From JAAYAO01 sp051133435 (GTDB lineage Bacteria; Actinomycetota; Actinomycetes; Propionibacteriales; Propionibacteriaceae), in contig NZ_JBPGNY010000004.1 in assembly GCF_051133435.1 (NCBI RefSeq), positions 186,001 through 250,000 on the forward strand: a stretch of 64,000 nt of DNA. Reading direction: 5' to 3'. The position numbers were made by a program, and so were the translations under genes. Below, in pieces: positions 1 through 7,511 of the stretch; positions within the stretch are counted from its first letter, which is position 1; each line of letters opens with the position of its first letter. The notes below the pieces were generated by a model. The model was given only the letters and a program-made list of their open reading frames with translations, did not search any database and had not been told where the DNA came from.

Positions 1-49
1 AGCTTTCGACCGACGGCACCCACTTCGTCCGAAAGGGATCACCTCGAAA

Positions 50-80
50 TTACTTGCCGGTAAGATCGGGTGCTTACAGT
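50..80 (+). promoter_or_regulatory. Possible operator and -10 before the GT4 cassette
   Basis: Positions 50-63 form the palindrome TTAC-N6-GTAA, a layout common to TetR-family operators in actinobacteria. A -10-like TACAGT sits at 75-80 with a weak TTGCCG at 54-59 that overlaps the palindrome. If this is the promoter, the 5' UTR of the first gene is about 55 nt. The palindrome could instead serve a leftward gene beyond the window edge. Seen in sequence; function inferred. Confidence 0.3.
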
Positions 81-141
81 GTCGCCCCGGCATGCTTCAC
101 TGTGTGCAGAAATGACCGGACCGAGGAACAAGGAACGAGGC

Positions 142-1440
142 ATGCGGATAGCCCTGTTGTCCTATCGAACGAAGGAACACAGCGGTGGGCAGGGCGTCTA
201 CATTCGCCAGCTCAGCACCGGGCTGGTGGAACTCGGTCACCGGGTGGAGGTCTTCTCGGGTCAGCCCTATCCGGAGAATCTCGATGAACGGGTCACCGTC
301 ACCCGGGTGCCCAGCCTCGACCTCTACCGCGAACCCGACCCCTTCCGGATCCCGAAGCTCAGCGAATACCGCGACCTGATCGACGTTCAGGAATACGCCC
401 TGACCGGGCTCACCGGGGCCTTCGCCGAGCCCCTGACCTTCTCCAAGCGCATCGCGCGGATCATGCGTCGCCGGGCCTCGGAGTTCGACATCGTGCACGA
501 CAACCAGAGCCTGGGTACCGGGCTGCTGGAGTTGGTCGACCACGGGGTGCCGCTGGCAGCAACGATTCATCACCCGATCACCCGCGACCGCCGGGTCGAG
601 CTGGCTGCAGCTCCCTGGTGGAAGAAGCCGTCGGTGGCGCGCTGGTATTCCTTCGTGTCGATGCAGGCCAAGGTGGCCCGCCGGATCCCGATCCTGATCG
701 GGGTGTCCCGGGTGTCGGTCGATGACACGATCAACGACTTCGGGTTGCGCCCCGAACAGTTCCGGGTGGTACCGCTGGGCGCGGACATCTCGGTCTTCCA
801 CCCCGATGCCGCACCGCGCCGCGTGTCGGGACGGATCGTCTGCGTGGCCAGCGCCGACAACCCGCTCAAGGGTGTCGATCACCTGCTGGACGCGGTGGCG
901 AAACTGCGCGTCGAGCGTGACGTGGAGCTGCAACTGGTTTGCAAGCTGAACCCCCAGGGCGCCACCCAACGCCGAATCGACGAACTCGGCATCGCCGACA
1001 TCGTGCACGCCAGCAACGGGCTGAGCGATGCCGAACTCGCCTCCTTGTTGGCCTCGGCCGAGGTGGTCGCCGTCCCGTCGCTGTACGAAGGCTTTTCGCT
1101 GCCGACGGTCGAAGCCCTGGCCTGCGGCACCCCGGTGGTGGCCAGCAACGCCGGCGCCCTGCCCGAGGTGCTCGGCACCGACGGCACCCAGGGACTGCTG
1201 GTACCCCCCGGCGATGCCGAGGCCCTGGTCCAGGGCATCGGAGCCCTGCTGGACGACCCCCAGCGCCGCGCCCGGATGGGTGCCGCGGCCCGGGAGCGAG
1301 CGGTGCGGACCTTCAGTTGGACCGCCGTGGCCGCCCGCACCGTGGAGGCCTACGCCGACGCCCAGGAAGCCGCCGCACGTCACCGCTCTGCTCTGCGAGC
1401 CGCCGACAACCACCGGAAGGGTGCCCATGCTGACCGTTGA
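142..1440 (+). CDS. GT4-family glycosyltransferase
   Basis: Predicted GT-B retaining glycosyltransferase of 432 aa that would transfer a sugar from an activated donor to an unknown acceptor in the cytoplasm or at the membrane face. The N-terminal half begins with the usual MRIALLSYR strand followed by a Gly-rich turn (HSGGQGVY). The C-terminal half has the donor-site EX7E motif (EGFSLPTVEALA) and a CGTPVVASNAGALPE loop. The ATG at 142 is chosen because AAGGAACGAGG lies just upstream; an upstream in-frame start at 70 has no such site and adds residues the family lacks. It overlaps the next gene by 14 nt and starts a four-gene operon. Substrate unknown. Confidence 0.88.
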   Translation: MRIALLSYRTKEHSGGQGVYIRQLSTGLVELGHRVEVFSGQPYPENLDERVTVTRVPSLDLYREPDPFRIPKLSEYRDLIDVQEYALTGLTGAFAEPLTFSKRIARIMRRRASEFDIVHDNQSLGTGLLELVDHGVPLAATIHHPITRDRRVELAAAPWWKKPSVARWYSFVSMQAKVARRIPILIGVSRVSVDDTINDFGLRPEQFRVVPLGADISVFHPDAAPRRVSGRIVCVASADNPLKGVDHLLDAVAKLRVERDVELQLVCKLNPQGATQRRIDELGIADIVHASNGLSDAELASLLASAEVVAVPSLYEGFSLPTVEALACGTPVVASNAGALPEVLGTDGTQGLLVPPGDAEALVQGIGALLDDPQRRARMGAAARERAVRTFSWTAVAARTVEAYADAQEAAARHRSALRAADNHRKGAHADR

Positions 1441-2140
1441 TTTCGACCGGCTCGGGGTACGTCCCGGCACCACGTTCCTCGATGTCGGCGCCGGTCAGGG
1501 CCGACACTCCTTCGAGGCCCTGCGCCGGGGCGCCCAAGTGGTGTCCTTCGACCTCAACGGTGACGACCTCGCCGGGATCGACGAGATGTTCACCGCGATG
1601 ACCGAGGCCGGTGAGGCACCCGAGGGCAGCAGTGCCCGGGTGCAGCAGGGCGATGCCTTGCAGATGCCCTTCGATGACGGCTCCTTCGAGGTGGTGCTCG
1701 CCGCCGAGATGCTCGAGCACGTGCCGGACGACGACGGCGCGATCGCCGAGATCGTGCGGGTGGCCGCACCCGGTGCCACCGTGGCGGTGACGGTGCCGAC
1801 CTGGCTGCCGGAACGGATCTGCTGGGCGCTGTCGGAGGAGTATCACAGCAACGAGGGCGGGCACATCCGGATCTACAAACCCGGCGAACTTCGGGCCAAG
1901 CTGGAGGCGGCCGGGCTGGTGCACACCGGAACCACCCACGCCCATGCCCTGCATTCGCCGTACTGGTGGTTGAAGTGTGCGGTCGGGGTGCGCGACGAGG
2001 ATCATCCCTGGGTGAAGCAGTATCACCGGCTGTTGGTGTGGGACATGCTGGAGGCTCCGGCCCTGACCCGCACGGCCGAAAAGGTGTTGAACCCGCTGAT
2101 CGGCAAGTCGGTGGTGTTGTACCTGCGAAAGCCCCTGTGA
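1427..2140 (+). CDS. Class I SAM-dependent methyltransferase
   Basis: Predicted methyltransferase of 237 aa with a Rossmann fold. Motif I is LDVGAGQGRHS near residue 18, an acidic loop follows (SFDLNGDDL), then DALQMPFDDGSFEVV and AEMLEHVPDDDGAI, the layout of small-molecule (Methyltransf_11/25) enzymes. The start is preceded by GGAAGG with good spacing and overlaps the glycosyltransferase end by 14 nt. Its stop shares one base with the next start (TGATG), so the genes are translationally coupled. It probably methylates a glycan or lipid made with its neighbours; the acceptor is unknown. Confidence 0.85.
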   Translation: MLTVDFDRLGVRPGTTFLDVGAGQGRHSFEALRRGAQVVSFDLNGDDLAGIDEMFTAMTEAGEAPEGSSARVQQGDALQMPFDDGSFEVVLAAEMLEHVPDDDGAIAEIVRVAAPGATVAVTVPTWLPERICWALSEEYHSNEGGHIRIYKPGELRAKLEAAGLVHTGTTHAHALHSPYWWLKCAVGVRDEDHPWVKQYHRLLVWDMLEAPALTRTAEKVLNPLIGKSVVLYLRKPL

Positions 2141-3207
2141 TGGTTGCCAACCACCTTCCGGTGGTGCCGGGGATCATCTCCGCCGAGCAACTGCGCCGCA
2201 CCGCGAACTCGATCGTGCGTTCCCAGTTGCCCTCGGGGGCGATTCCCTGGTTTCCCGGTGGGCACGTCGATCCGTGGGATCACGTCCAGGCCGCGATGGG
2301 CCTGTCGGTGGCCGGACGCTACGCCGAAGCCGCGCTGGCCTACGAGTGGTTGCGGTTGCAGCAGCGTCCCGATGGCACCTGGCCGGCGAAGTACGTCGGC
2401 AACCGGCCGGTGGAACACCACACCGATGCCAACTTCTGCGCCTACCTGGCCACCGGGGTGTGGCATCACTGGACGATCACCGGCGATGACCGCTTCCGCG
2501 TCCGCATGTGGCCGGTGGTGCGCCGCGCCATCGAGGCGGTGTTGGCACTGCAATCGGACCAGGGACCGATCGCCTGGGCCCGCGACACGGCCGGCAATAT
2601 CGCCGACGATTACCTGGTGACCGGCAATGCCAGCATTCACCTGAGTCTGCGGTCGGCCGCCGCATTGGCCGCCGCCCAGGGGGTGGATGCCGGCCACTGG
2701 TTGGACGCGGCCGCCCGGCTGCGACATGCCCTGGACGACCACCCCGAGCTGTACACCCACAAATCCCGCTACTCGATGGACTGGTACTACCCGGTGTTGG
2801 GTGGGTCACTGCCCCACGACGAGGCCGCTGCCCGGATCGATGCCCGGTGGGACGATTTCGTGGTACCCGATTTGGGAATCCGGTGCGTCGACGACCACCC
2901 CTGGGTGACCGGCGCCGAGACCTGCGAACTGGTACTGGCCCTGACCGTGCTCGACCGTCCCGATGCGGCCCGGCAGTTGTTCGCCGATATGCAGCATCTG
3001 CGCGATGCCGACACCGGGCATTACTGGACCGGTCTGGTGTTCAGCGACGGCAAACGGTGGCCGGTCGAGGTCTCCACCTGGACCTCGGCCACCGTGCTGC
3101 TGGCCGCCGATGCGATCACCCGAACCACAGCCGCCTCGGAGATGTTCCGGGGTGCCGGACTGCCCGCGGGCACCTTCGAAGGAGCATGTGAATGTCAAGC
3201 ATCGTGA
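2140..3207 (+). CDS. Alpha/alpha-toroid (prenyltransferase/cyclase-like) protein
   Basis: A 355-aa protein made of repeated helices with QW-like segments such as LRLQQRPDGTWPAK and VLALQSDQGPIAW, as in the alpha/alpha barrels of squalene cyclases, protein prenyltransferases and some glycoside hydrolases. I see no DXDD motif of hopene cyclases, so a classical cyclase reaction is doubtful. His, Asp and Trp residues crowd the centre (HHTDANF, MDWYYPVLGG, DDHPWVTGAETCELV). The start overlaps the upstream stop by one base, and the end overlaps the next methyltransferase by 16 nt. Automated pipelines often label such proteins prenyltransferase; the actual reaction is unknown. Confidence 0.7.
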   Translation: MVANHLPVVPGIISAEQLRRTANSIVRSQLPSGAIPWFPGGHVDPWDHVQAAMGLSVAGRYAEAALAYEWLRLQQRPDGTWPAKYVGNRPVEHHTDANFCAYLATGVWHHWTITGDDRFRVRMWPVVRRAIEAVLALQSDQGPIAWARDTAGNIADDYLVTGNASIHLSLRSAAALAAAQGVDAGHWLDAAARLRHALDDHPELYTHKSRYSMDWYYPVLGGSLPHDEAAARIDARWDDFVVPDLGIRCVDDHPWVTGAETCELVLALTVLDRPDAARQLFADMQHLRDADTGHYWTGLVFSDGKRWPVEVSTWTSATVLLAADAITRTTAASEMFRGAGLPAGTFEGACECQAS

Positions 3208-3833
3208 CCCTGCCCGAGGGGTTGGCCGACCTGGTCGCCCGGGTGAAGGGCTTCATGCCCGAGTCCGAGGGAGCCGCCCTGCACCGGGCCGCACAGTCTT
3301 ACTTCACCGGCGGGCTGGGCGTCGAGATCGGCACCTACTGTGGCAAGTCATCGGTATACCTGGGTCATGCGGCCCGGCTGCGGTCCTCGACCCTGATCAC
3401 CATCGACCACCACCGCGGGTCGGAGGAGCATCAGGTGGGTTGGGAATACCACGACCCGTCCCTGGTCGGTGCCGACGGACGTTTCGACACCGTCGGTGAA
3501 CTGCGCCGCACCCTGGCCGACGCCGGGTTGGAGGACGTGGTGACACCGATCATCGCCCGCTCGGCCAGTGTCGCGCGATGGTGGAATACCGAACTCGACC
3601 TGGTCTTCATCGACGGCAGTCACACCGACGAGGCGGCCCGCACCGATTACGCCGGTTGGGCACCCTGGGTGCGGGTCGGTGGCGCGCTGATCATCCACGA
3701 TGTCTACCTCACCGAGGCCGAGGGCGGCCAGGCCCCGCACCGGATCTACCGAGCAGCCCTGGAATCGGGCGAGTTCACCGAAACCGACGCGACCGGGTCG
3801 CTGCGGGTGCTGGAACGGATCAAGGCCGGCTGA
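3192..3833 (+). CDS. Class I SAM-dependent methyltransferase (Methyltransf_24-like)
   Basis: A 213-aa predicted methyltransferase with motif I GVEIGTYCGKSSVYLG, an acidic strand end (ITIDHHRGSEE) and the DLVFIDGSHTDEAARTDYAGW block typical of the Methyltransf_24 group. This group includes O-methyltransferases acting on sugars and natural products. Fourth and last gene of the overlapping cassette (16-nt overlap with the toroid gene). Its stop is only 14 nt from the stop of the convergent PHP gene. The cassette of one glycosyltransferase, two methyltransferases and a toroid protein suggests a methylated glycoconjugate; this is inference. Confidence 0.82.
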   Translation: MSSIVTLPEGLADLVARVKGFMPESEGAALHRAAQSYFTGGLGVEIGTYCGKSSVYLGHAARLRSSTLITIDHHRGSEEHQVGWEYHDPSLVGADGRFDTVGELRRTLADAGLEDVVTPIIARSASVARWWNTELDLVFIDGSHTDEAARTDYAGWAPWVRVGGALIIHDVYLTEAEGGQAPHRIYRAALESGEFTETDATGSLRVLERIKAG

Positions 3834-3847
3834 AAACTACCCCGATC

Positions 3848-4678
3848 TCAGCCGATCCGGTCGCGAATCTCCTCCCACACCGCCGGATGGGTGAGGTTGC
3901 AGCCGAGTTCGTGGTCGTACTTGCCCAGACCGTGGTAGTCACTCGCCCCGGTGGCGAGCACCCCGGCCTCGGCGGCCAACCCACGCAGCCGGGAGCGCTG
4001 GGCCTCGTCGTGGTCATTGTGGTCGACCTCCCACCCGGCCAGACCGGCGGCGACGAAATCGGTGAGGGTTTCGGAGTCCAGAACCTCGCGCGAGCCCCGT
4101 CCCCAGGGATGGGCGATCAACGACAGCCCGCCGGCATCACGCACCACCGCGATCGCCTCGGCGACCGCCGGTGCCCAGCGCCTCACGTAGGCCGGGCCCT
4201 GATCGGACAGGTACCGGTCGAAGGCTTCCTGACGGGTCGCGACATAACCGGCCTCGACCAGGGCGTCGGCCACATGCGGACGTCCCAGCGACGGGGCCCC
4301 GCCCTGCATCCGGCGGACACTCTCGGCGGTGATGTGCACGCCGATGTCATCCAACTTGGCCAGGGTTGCTTCGAGCCGGCCCGCCCGGCCACTGCGGATC
4401 CGCTGCAGCATCGCCTCGAGCTCGGGGTGTTCCGGATCGACCCCGTAGGCCAGCAGGTGCACACTGTTGCCGCGATGACTGGTGGAGATCTCCAGACCCG
4501 GCACGAACTCCACGCCCACCTCGTCGGCGGCGATGGCGGCTTCCGCCCAGCCGATGGTGGTGTCGTGATCGGTCAGCGCCAACACGTCCAGCTTCAATCG
4601 CGCGGCACGTCGCACCACCTCGGTCGGGGTGTCGGTGCCGTCGGAGCAGGTGCTGTGGCTGTGTAGGTCGATCCGCAC
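3848..4678 (-). CDS. PHP-domain metal-dependent phosphoesterase
   Basis: A 276-aa PHP protein of the YciV/RNase AM-like group, likely a phosphatase or 5'-3' exonuclease acting on nucleotides or short RNA. Metal ligands are visible: HSHSTCSDGT at residues 6-15, LTDHDT near 36, the GRPHVADAL insertion motif, LIAHPWG and the C-terminal GASDYHG. The start is GTG at 4678; a -10-like TAAGGT lies 7 nt upstream with no ribosome binding site, so the mRNA is probably leaderless. It is convergent with the cassette and divergent from the DUF2505-like gene. The exact substrate cannot be read from sequence. Confidence 0.85.
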   Translation of the reverse strand: MRIDLHSHSTCSDGTDTPTEVVRRAARLKLDVLALTDHDTTIGWAEAAIAADEVGVEFVPGLEISTSHRGNSVHLLAYGVDPEHPELEAMLQRIRSGRAGRLEATLAKLDDIGVHITAESVRRMQGGAPSLGRPHVADALVEAGYVATRQEAFDRYLSDQGPAYVRRWAPAVAEAIAVVRDAGGLSLIAHPWGRGSREVLDSETLTDFVAAGLAGWEVDHNDHDEAQRSRLRGLAAEAGVLATGASDYHGLGKYDHELGCNLTHPAVWEEIRDRIG

Positions 4679-4685
4679 ACCTTCG

Positions 4686-4691
4686 ACCTTA
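4686..4691 (-). promoter_or_regulatory. -10 element of leaderless PHP gene
   Basis: TAAGGT on the minus strand, 7 nt before the GTG start at 4678, with no Shine-Dalgarno sequence between them. Same spacing as other putative leaderless genes here. Confidence 0.4.
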
Positions 4692-4730
4692 GCGCTCGGT
4701 CAACCCGTGGAATCGGGCATGATGGGGCTC

Positions 4731-5210
4731 ATGGACATCACCTCCCGCTTGGAGTTCCCCGCCGCCCCCGCCGATGTGTTCGCCCTGTTGGTGAACCGCG
4801 ACTTCTTGATCGATGTGTGCCGGGCCGGGGGTGCCACCGCCCACGACGTACGTGTCGAGGGACAGCGCACCATCAGCCAACGCACCCTGCCGGCCCCCGA
4901 CATGGCCAAGACCTTCACCGGGCCGACCATCTCGATCACCGAGGACATCACCTGGGGCGAGGCCAAGGCCGACGGTGGACGGGTGGGCGACCTGGTGCTG
5001 ACCGTGGACGGTCAGCCGGCCAGGATGACCGGGACGGTGACGCTGGCCCCGAACGGTGGCGGCAGCACGATCACGGTCAACGGTGATCTGAAGGTGAGCA
5101 TCCCGTTGGTGGGCAAGAAGCTGGAGAAGTCGGCCGCACCGGCCATCTACGACGGCATCAAGGTGCAGCAGGACGTCGGCATCCGCTGGCTCACCGGCGA
5201 ACGGGCCTGA
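4731..5210 (+). CDS. DUF2505-like (START/SRPBCC-type) protein
   Basis: A 159-aa cytoplasmic protein. It starts with MDITSRLEFPAAPADVFAL, the pattern of DUF2505 and related SRPBCC folds that bind hydrophobic ligands, and has alternating beta strands followed by a C-terminal helix (EKSAAPAIYDGIKVQQDVG). No catalytic residues are evident. ATG codons also occur at 4719 and 4722; 4731 is chosen because homologues start at this point and CATGAT lies 7 nt upstream as a leaderless-type -10. It faces a lipoprotein gene convergently. Function unknown in the family. Confidence 0.7.
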   Translation: MDITSRLEFPAAPADVFALLVNRDFLIDVCRAGGATAHDVRVEGQRTISQRTLPAPDMAKTFTGPTISITEDITWGEAKADGGRVGDLVLTVDGQPARMTGTVTLAPNGGGSTITVNGDLKVSIPLVGKKLEKSAAPAIYDGIKVQQDVGIRWLTGERA

Positions 5211-5244
5211 CCGCCCTCGCGAGCCCGGCTCGACCGGGTTTCGG

Positions 5245-5943
5245 TCAGTTCACATCGATGTCGATCACCAATCGGGGCGGGCCGTCCAACACCTGCACCC
5301 GGAAGGGCGCCTGACCACTCACCCCGATCACCAGTTGCGACTGCCCCTCGTAGGGCGGGAAGAACTCGACGCCGCGCACGAGCTTCGCGTCGTTGACCGG
5401 GTATTCGTCGTCCCGGCCGGCGAACTTCTCGCCCTCCTCGGGGTAACGGGTGCCGGTGATGATCACCTCGAGGGTGTCGCTGCCGGGCAGGTCGACCGGT
5501 TCGCCCGACCCGGGTGCGGCGGCCTGTTCGACGTACTGGACGCGATACCCCGGCTGCCCCTCACCGGAGAACTCGACCACCACCCGGTCGAACCCCTCCT
5601 GGTGGGCAACCCGTACCGCGACGGGAAGCAGGGTCGTGTCCGGCAGATCGGGGAAGTCCTTGGTCTGTTTCTTCTCGTTGCTGAAGCCCTGGCCCGGGTC
5701 GCGGCCGGAGGGTTCGGACGATTCGTCACCGCGCGGCTCGGACGAGGTTTCCCGCCCCGGCGGGGGGCTGTCCTCCCGGCCGGGCTCACCGGCCGATTCC
5801 GTGGGCCTCTCGGAACTTGGTTCCGTCGCCCGTTCGGAGGTCGCATCGGTGCTCGGCGCCCGGCCCGGATCGTTCGGACCACAGGCGGCCAAGCCCAGCA
5901 CCAGCATCAACACGACCGCGGGAACTGCTCGTCGAATCGTCAT
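5245..5943 (-). CDS. Secreted lipoprotein with AMIN-like domain
   Basis: A 232-aa lipoprotein with a signal peptide and lipobox LGLAAC (Cys at about residue 21). A disordered Ser/Glu/Pro/Arg-rich linker covers roughly residues 25-85, followed by a beta-rich C-terminal domain (VAHQEGFDRVVVEFSGEGQ ... PRLVIDIDVN) resembling AMIN-like domains. The linker would let the domain reach through the cell wall; AMIN domains are linked to cell-wall targeting in other proteins. The ATG at 5943 is chosen because it directly precedes the Arg-Arg and hydrophobic signal. GACACT lies 6 nt upstream, so the gene may be leaderless. Precise role unknown. Confidence 0.75.
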   Translation of the reverse strand: MTIRRAVPAVVLMLVLGLAACGPNDPGRAPSTDATSERATEPSSERPTESAGEPGREDSPPPGRETSSEPRGDESSEPSGRDPGQGFSNEKKQTKDFPDLPDTTLLPVAVRVAHQEGFDRVVVEFSGEGQPGYRVQYVEQAAAPGSGEPVDLPGSDTLEVIITGTRYPEEGEKFAGRDDEYPVNDAKLVRGVEFFPPYEGQSQLVIGVSGQAPFRVQVLDGPPRLVIDIDVN

Positions 5944-6041
5944 GGCTTCAGTGTCGCAGGTGGTACTGCCGCCGACGGTCAAGGTGCTCGGCCCTGACGG
6001 AGATCGCCGTGGCGCTTCTACCCGCCGAATCTTCCGGCCGG

Positions 6042-6085
6042 AAAACGCAAAATGCCGGAATCCGTACGAATACGAGGATTCCGGC
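6042..6085 (-). terminator. Terminator of the tRNA-Gln/tRNA-Glu unit
   Basis: A 10-bp stem (GCCGGAATCC at 6054-6063 with GGATTCCGGC at 6076-6085) and a 12-nt loop. On the minus strand it is followed by T-rich sequence (ATTTTGCGTTTT). It lies 1 nt past the tRNA-Glu CCA end. Confidence 0.8.
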
Positions 6086-6086
6086 G

Positions 6087-6162
6087 TGGTAGCCCCGACG
6101 GGATTCGAACCCGCGCTACCGCCTTGAGAGGGCGGCGTGCTAGGCCGCTACACAACGGGGCC
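6087..6162 (-). tRNA. tRNA-Glu (CTC)
   Basis: A 76-nt cloverleaf on the minus strand with acceptor stem GGCCCCG/CGGGGCT (first pair G-U), anticodon stem CCGCC/GGCGG and loop CTCTCAA giving anticodon CTC. The T-arm GGGTTCGAATCCC is clear. CCA is encoded. It lies 74 nt downstream of tRNA-Gln on the same strand, likely in one transcript ending in the hairpin at 6042-6085. Confidence 0.95.
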
Positions 6163-6236
6163 CTAGCGTCTCCAGAGGTCTGGGGACCGAAGAAGATTAG
6201 CAGGAAGTCTGCGCTCCAGCGAATCGATCTTCGTCG

Positions 6237-6308
6237 CTGGGGTACTAGGACTCGAACCTAGACTAACTGAACCAGAATCAGTCGGGCTGCCAATTACCCC
6301 ATACCCCA
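6237..6308 (-). tRNA. tRNA-Gln (CTG)
   Basis: A 72-nt cloverleaf on the minus strand with acceptor stem TGGGGTA/TACCCCA (U1-A72 pair, as usual for tRNA-Gln), anticodon stem ACTGA/TCAGT and loop TTCTGGT giving anticodon CTG. The 3' CCA is not encoded (the discriminator G is followed by CGA). Actinobacteria generally lack GlnRS, so the nearby GltX probably charges this tRNA with Glu for later amidation by GatCAB. Confidence 0.94.
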
Positions 6309-6348
6309 TCAGGTCGCGCCCGGCCGCTCGGCTGGGCAACGAGGAGAT

Positions 6349-6378
6349 ACTCTACGCCACCATCGCGCCCGCGAGCAA
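6349..6378 (-). promoter_or_regulatory. Promoter of the tRNA-Gln/tRNA-Glu unit
   Basis: On the minus strand TTGCTC (6378-6373) is followed 18 nt later by TAGAGT (6354-6349), about 40 nt before the tRNA-Gln 5' end. A reasonable housekeeping sigma promoter by eye. Confidence 0.5.
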
Positions 6379-6443
6379 ACCGGACGAGGCCGCTTCATGA
6401 CCCTGCGTTTGCCCGGTTTTCGACGGCCGGTTCATACCGCAAG

Positions 6444-6472
6444 TTGCTCCTTCCCTGAGATTTTCTTAATCT
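6444..6472 (+). promoter_or_regulatory. Promoter of the secreted lysozyme-like gene
   Basis: TTGCTC at 6444-6449 and TAATCT at 6467-6472 with a 17-nt spacer. Transcription would start about 25 nt before the TTG start, leaving room for the GGAG ribosome binding site. Confidence 0.6.
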
Positions 6473-6503
6473 GTGGACGCATTCCCTACTGATCGGAGAC
6501 CTC

Positions 6504-7490
6504 TTGCCCACCTCCAAGCGACTCTTCGGGTCCGTTGCCACCTCAGTGCTGGCAGTCGCCAGCATCAGTCTGGCCACGATGCTCGCCGCAGTTCCGGCGG
6601 GAGCGGAGCCGATGCCTCAGGGGCCGGTGTCCCCCCGAACCGACACCACGAAGCCGGCGCCGATCGTGAAATCCGCCGGCACCAAGGTTGTCGGCCAACG
6701 GACCTCCACCTGGGGCCGCTTCGTCACCAACCGTCCGATCACCGCGTGGACCGAGGTTCTGGTCAACGGCCAGTGGCGCACCTCCCAGATGGTGACCACC
6801 ACCTCGGCCGGCAACTTCACGATCCCGCTGACCTACGGCGCCACCACCCCGGGCAAGCACACCTTCCGGGTGCGCGGGCGCTACCCCGACGGCACCATCG
6901 TCACCGGCAAGAGCTTCACCCTGACCCGGATCGGCAAGCCCACGGCGAAGTCGGCCGGCCGCAAGCTGGTCAACACCCCCACCAGCACCTGGGGACGCTT
7001 CGACACCCGGCGTCCGATCACCGCCTGGACCGAAGTTCGGGTGAACGGTAAGTGGCGCACCTCCCAGAAGGTGACCACGGCCAAGTCGGGCAACTACGTC
7101 ATTCCGTTGACCTACGGCGCCACTGTTCCGGGCAACCATGTCTTCCGGGTGCGCGGCCGCCACGCCGACGGCACCATCACCACCAGTGCTCCGTTCACCC
7201 TGACCCGCACCACCGGCACCAAGCAGGACTGGATGCGCGCGGCAGGCATTCCGACCTCCGATTGGGCTTACGTCGACTCGATCGTGCAGCGCGAATCGGG
7301 CTGGAACCGCTACGCGGTCAATCCGTGGTCGGGAGCGTGCGGTCTGGCCCAGGCCAACCCCTGCTCGAAGGTGGGCTCGCAGTGGGCCGACCCGGTGGTG
7401 TCGCTGCGCTGGCAGCACAGCTACGTGAAGGGTCGCTACGGCAGCTACCGCGCCGCCCACGCCTTCTGGCAGCGCAACAAGTGGTACTGA
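6504..7490 (+). CDS. Secreted lysozyme-like (transglycosylase/Rpf-type) protein with two Ig-like repeats
   Basis: A 328-aa secreted protein. The signal peptide spans residues 1 to about 34 (cleavage near AGAEP). Two closely similar 85-residue beta-rich repeats follow (about 57-141 and 145-230), each with STWGRF, RPITAWTEV, VNG(Q/K)WRTSQ and IPLTYGAT. The C-terminal domain (about 240-328) holds VQRESGWNRYAVNP and SGACGLAQANPCS, the fold signature of SLT/Rpf lysozyme-like domains, with Glu in QRESGW the likely catalytic residue. It probably cleaves peptidoglycan, the repeats acting as wall-binding spacers. The start is TTG with GGAG upstream; no earlier ATG precedes the signal peptide. Confidence 0.82.
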   Translation: MPTSKRLFGSVATSVLAVASISLATMLAAVPAGAEPMPQGPVSPRTDTTKPAPIVKSAGTKVVGQRTSTWGRFVTNRPITAWTEVLVNGQWRTSQMVTTTSAGNFTIPLTYGATTPGKHTFRVRGRYPDGTIVTGKSFTLTRIGKPTAKSAGRKLVNTPTSTWGRFDTRRPITAWTEVRVNGKWRTSQKVTTAKSGNYVIPLTYGATVPGNHVFRVRGRHADGTITTSAPFTLTRTTGTKQDWMRAAGIPTSDWAYVDSIVQRESGWNRYAVNPWSGACGLAQANPCSKVGSQWADPVVSLRWQHSYVKGRYGSYRAAHAFWQRNKWY

Positions 7491-7511
7491 GCCGGGCAGT
7501 CCGGTAACGAC

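Noticed and set aside
1..49. Start of a leftward gene at the window edge
   Set aside because: Minus-strand GTG codons exist near 38 and 22, but too little sequence is present to support a gene.
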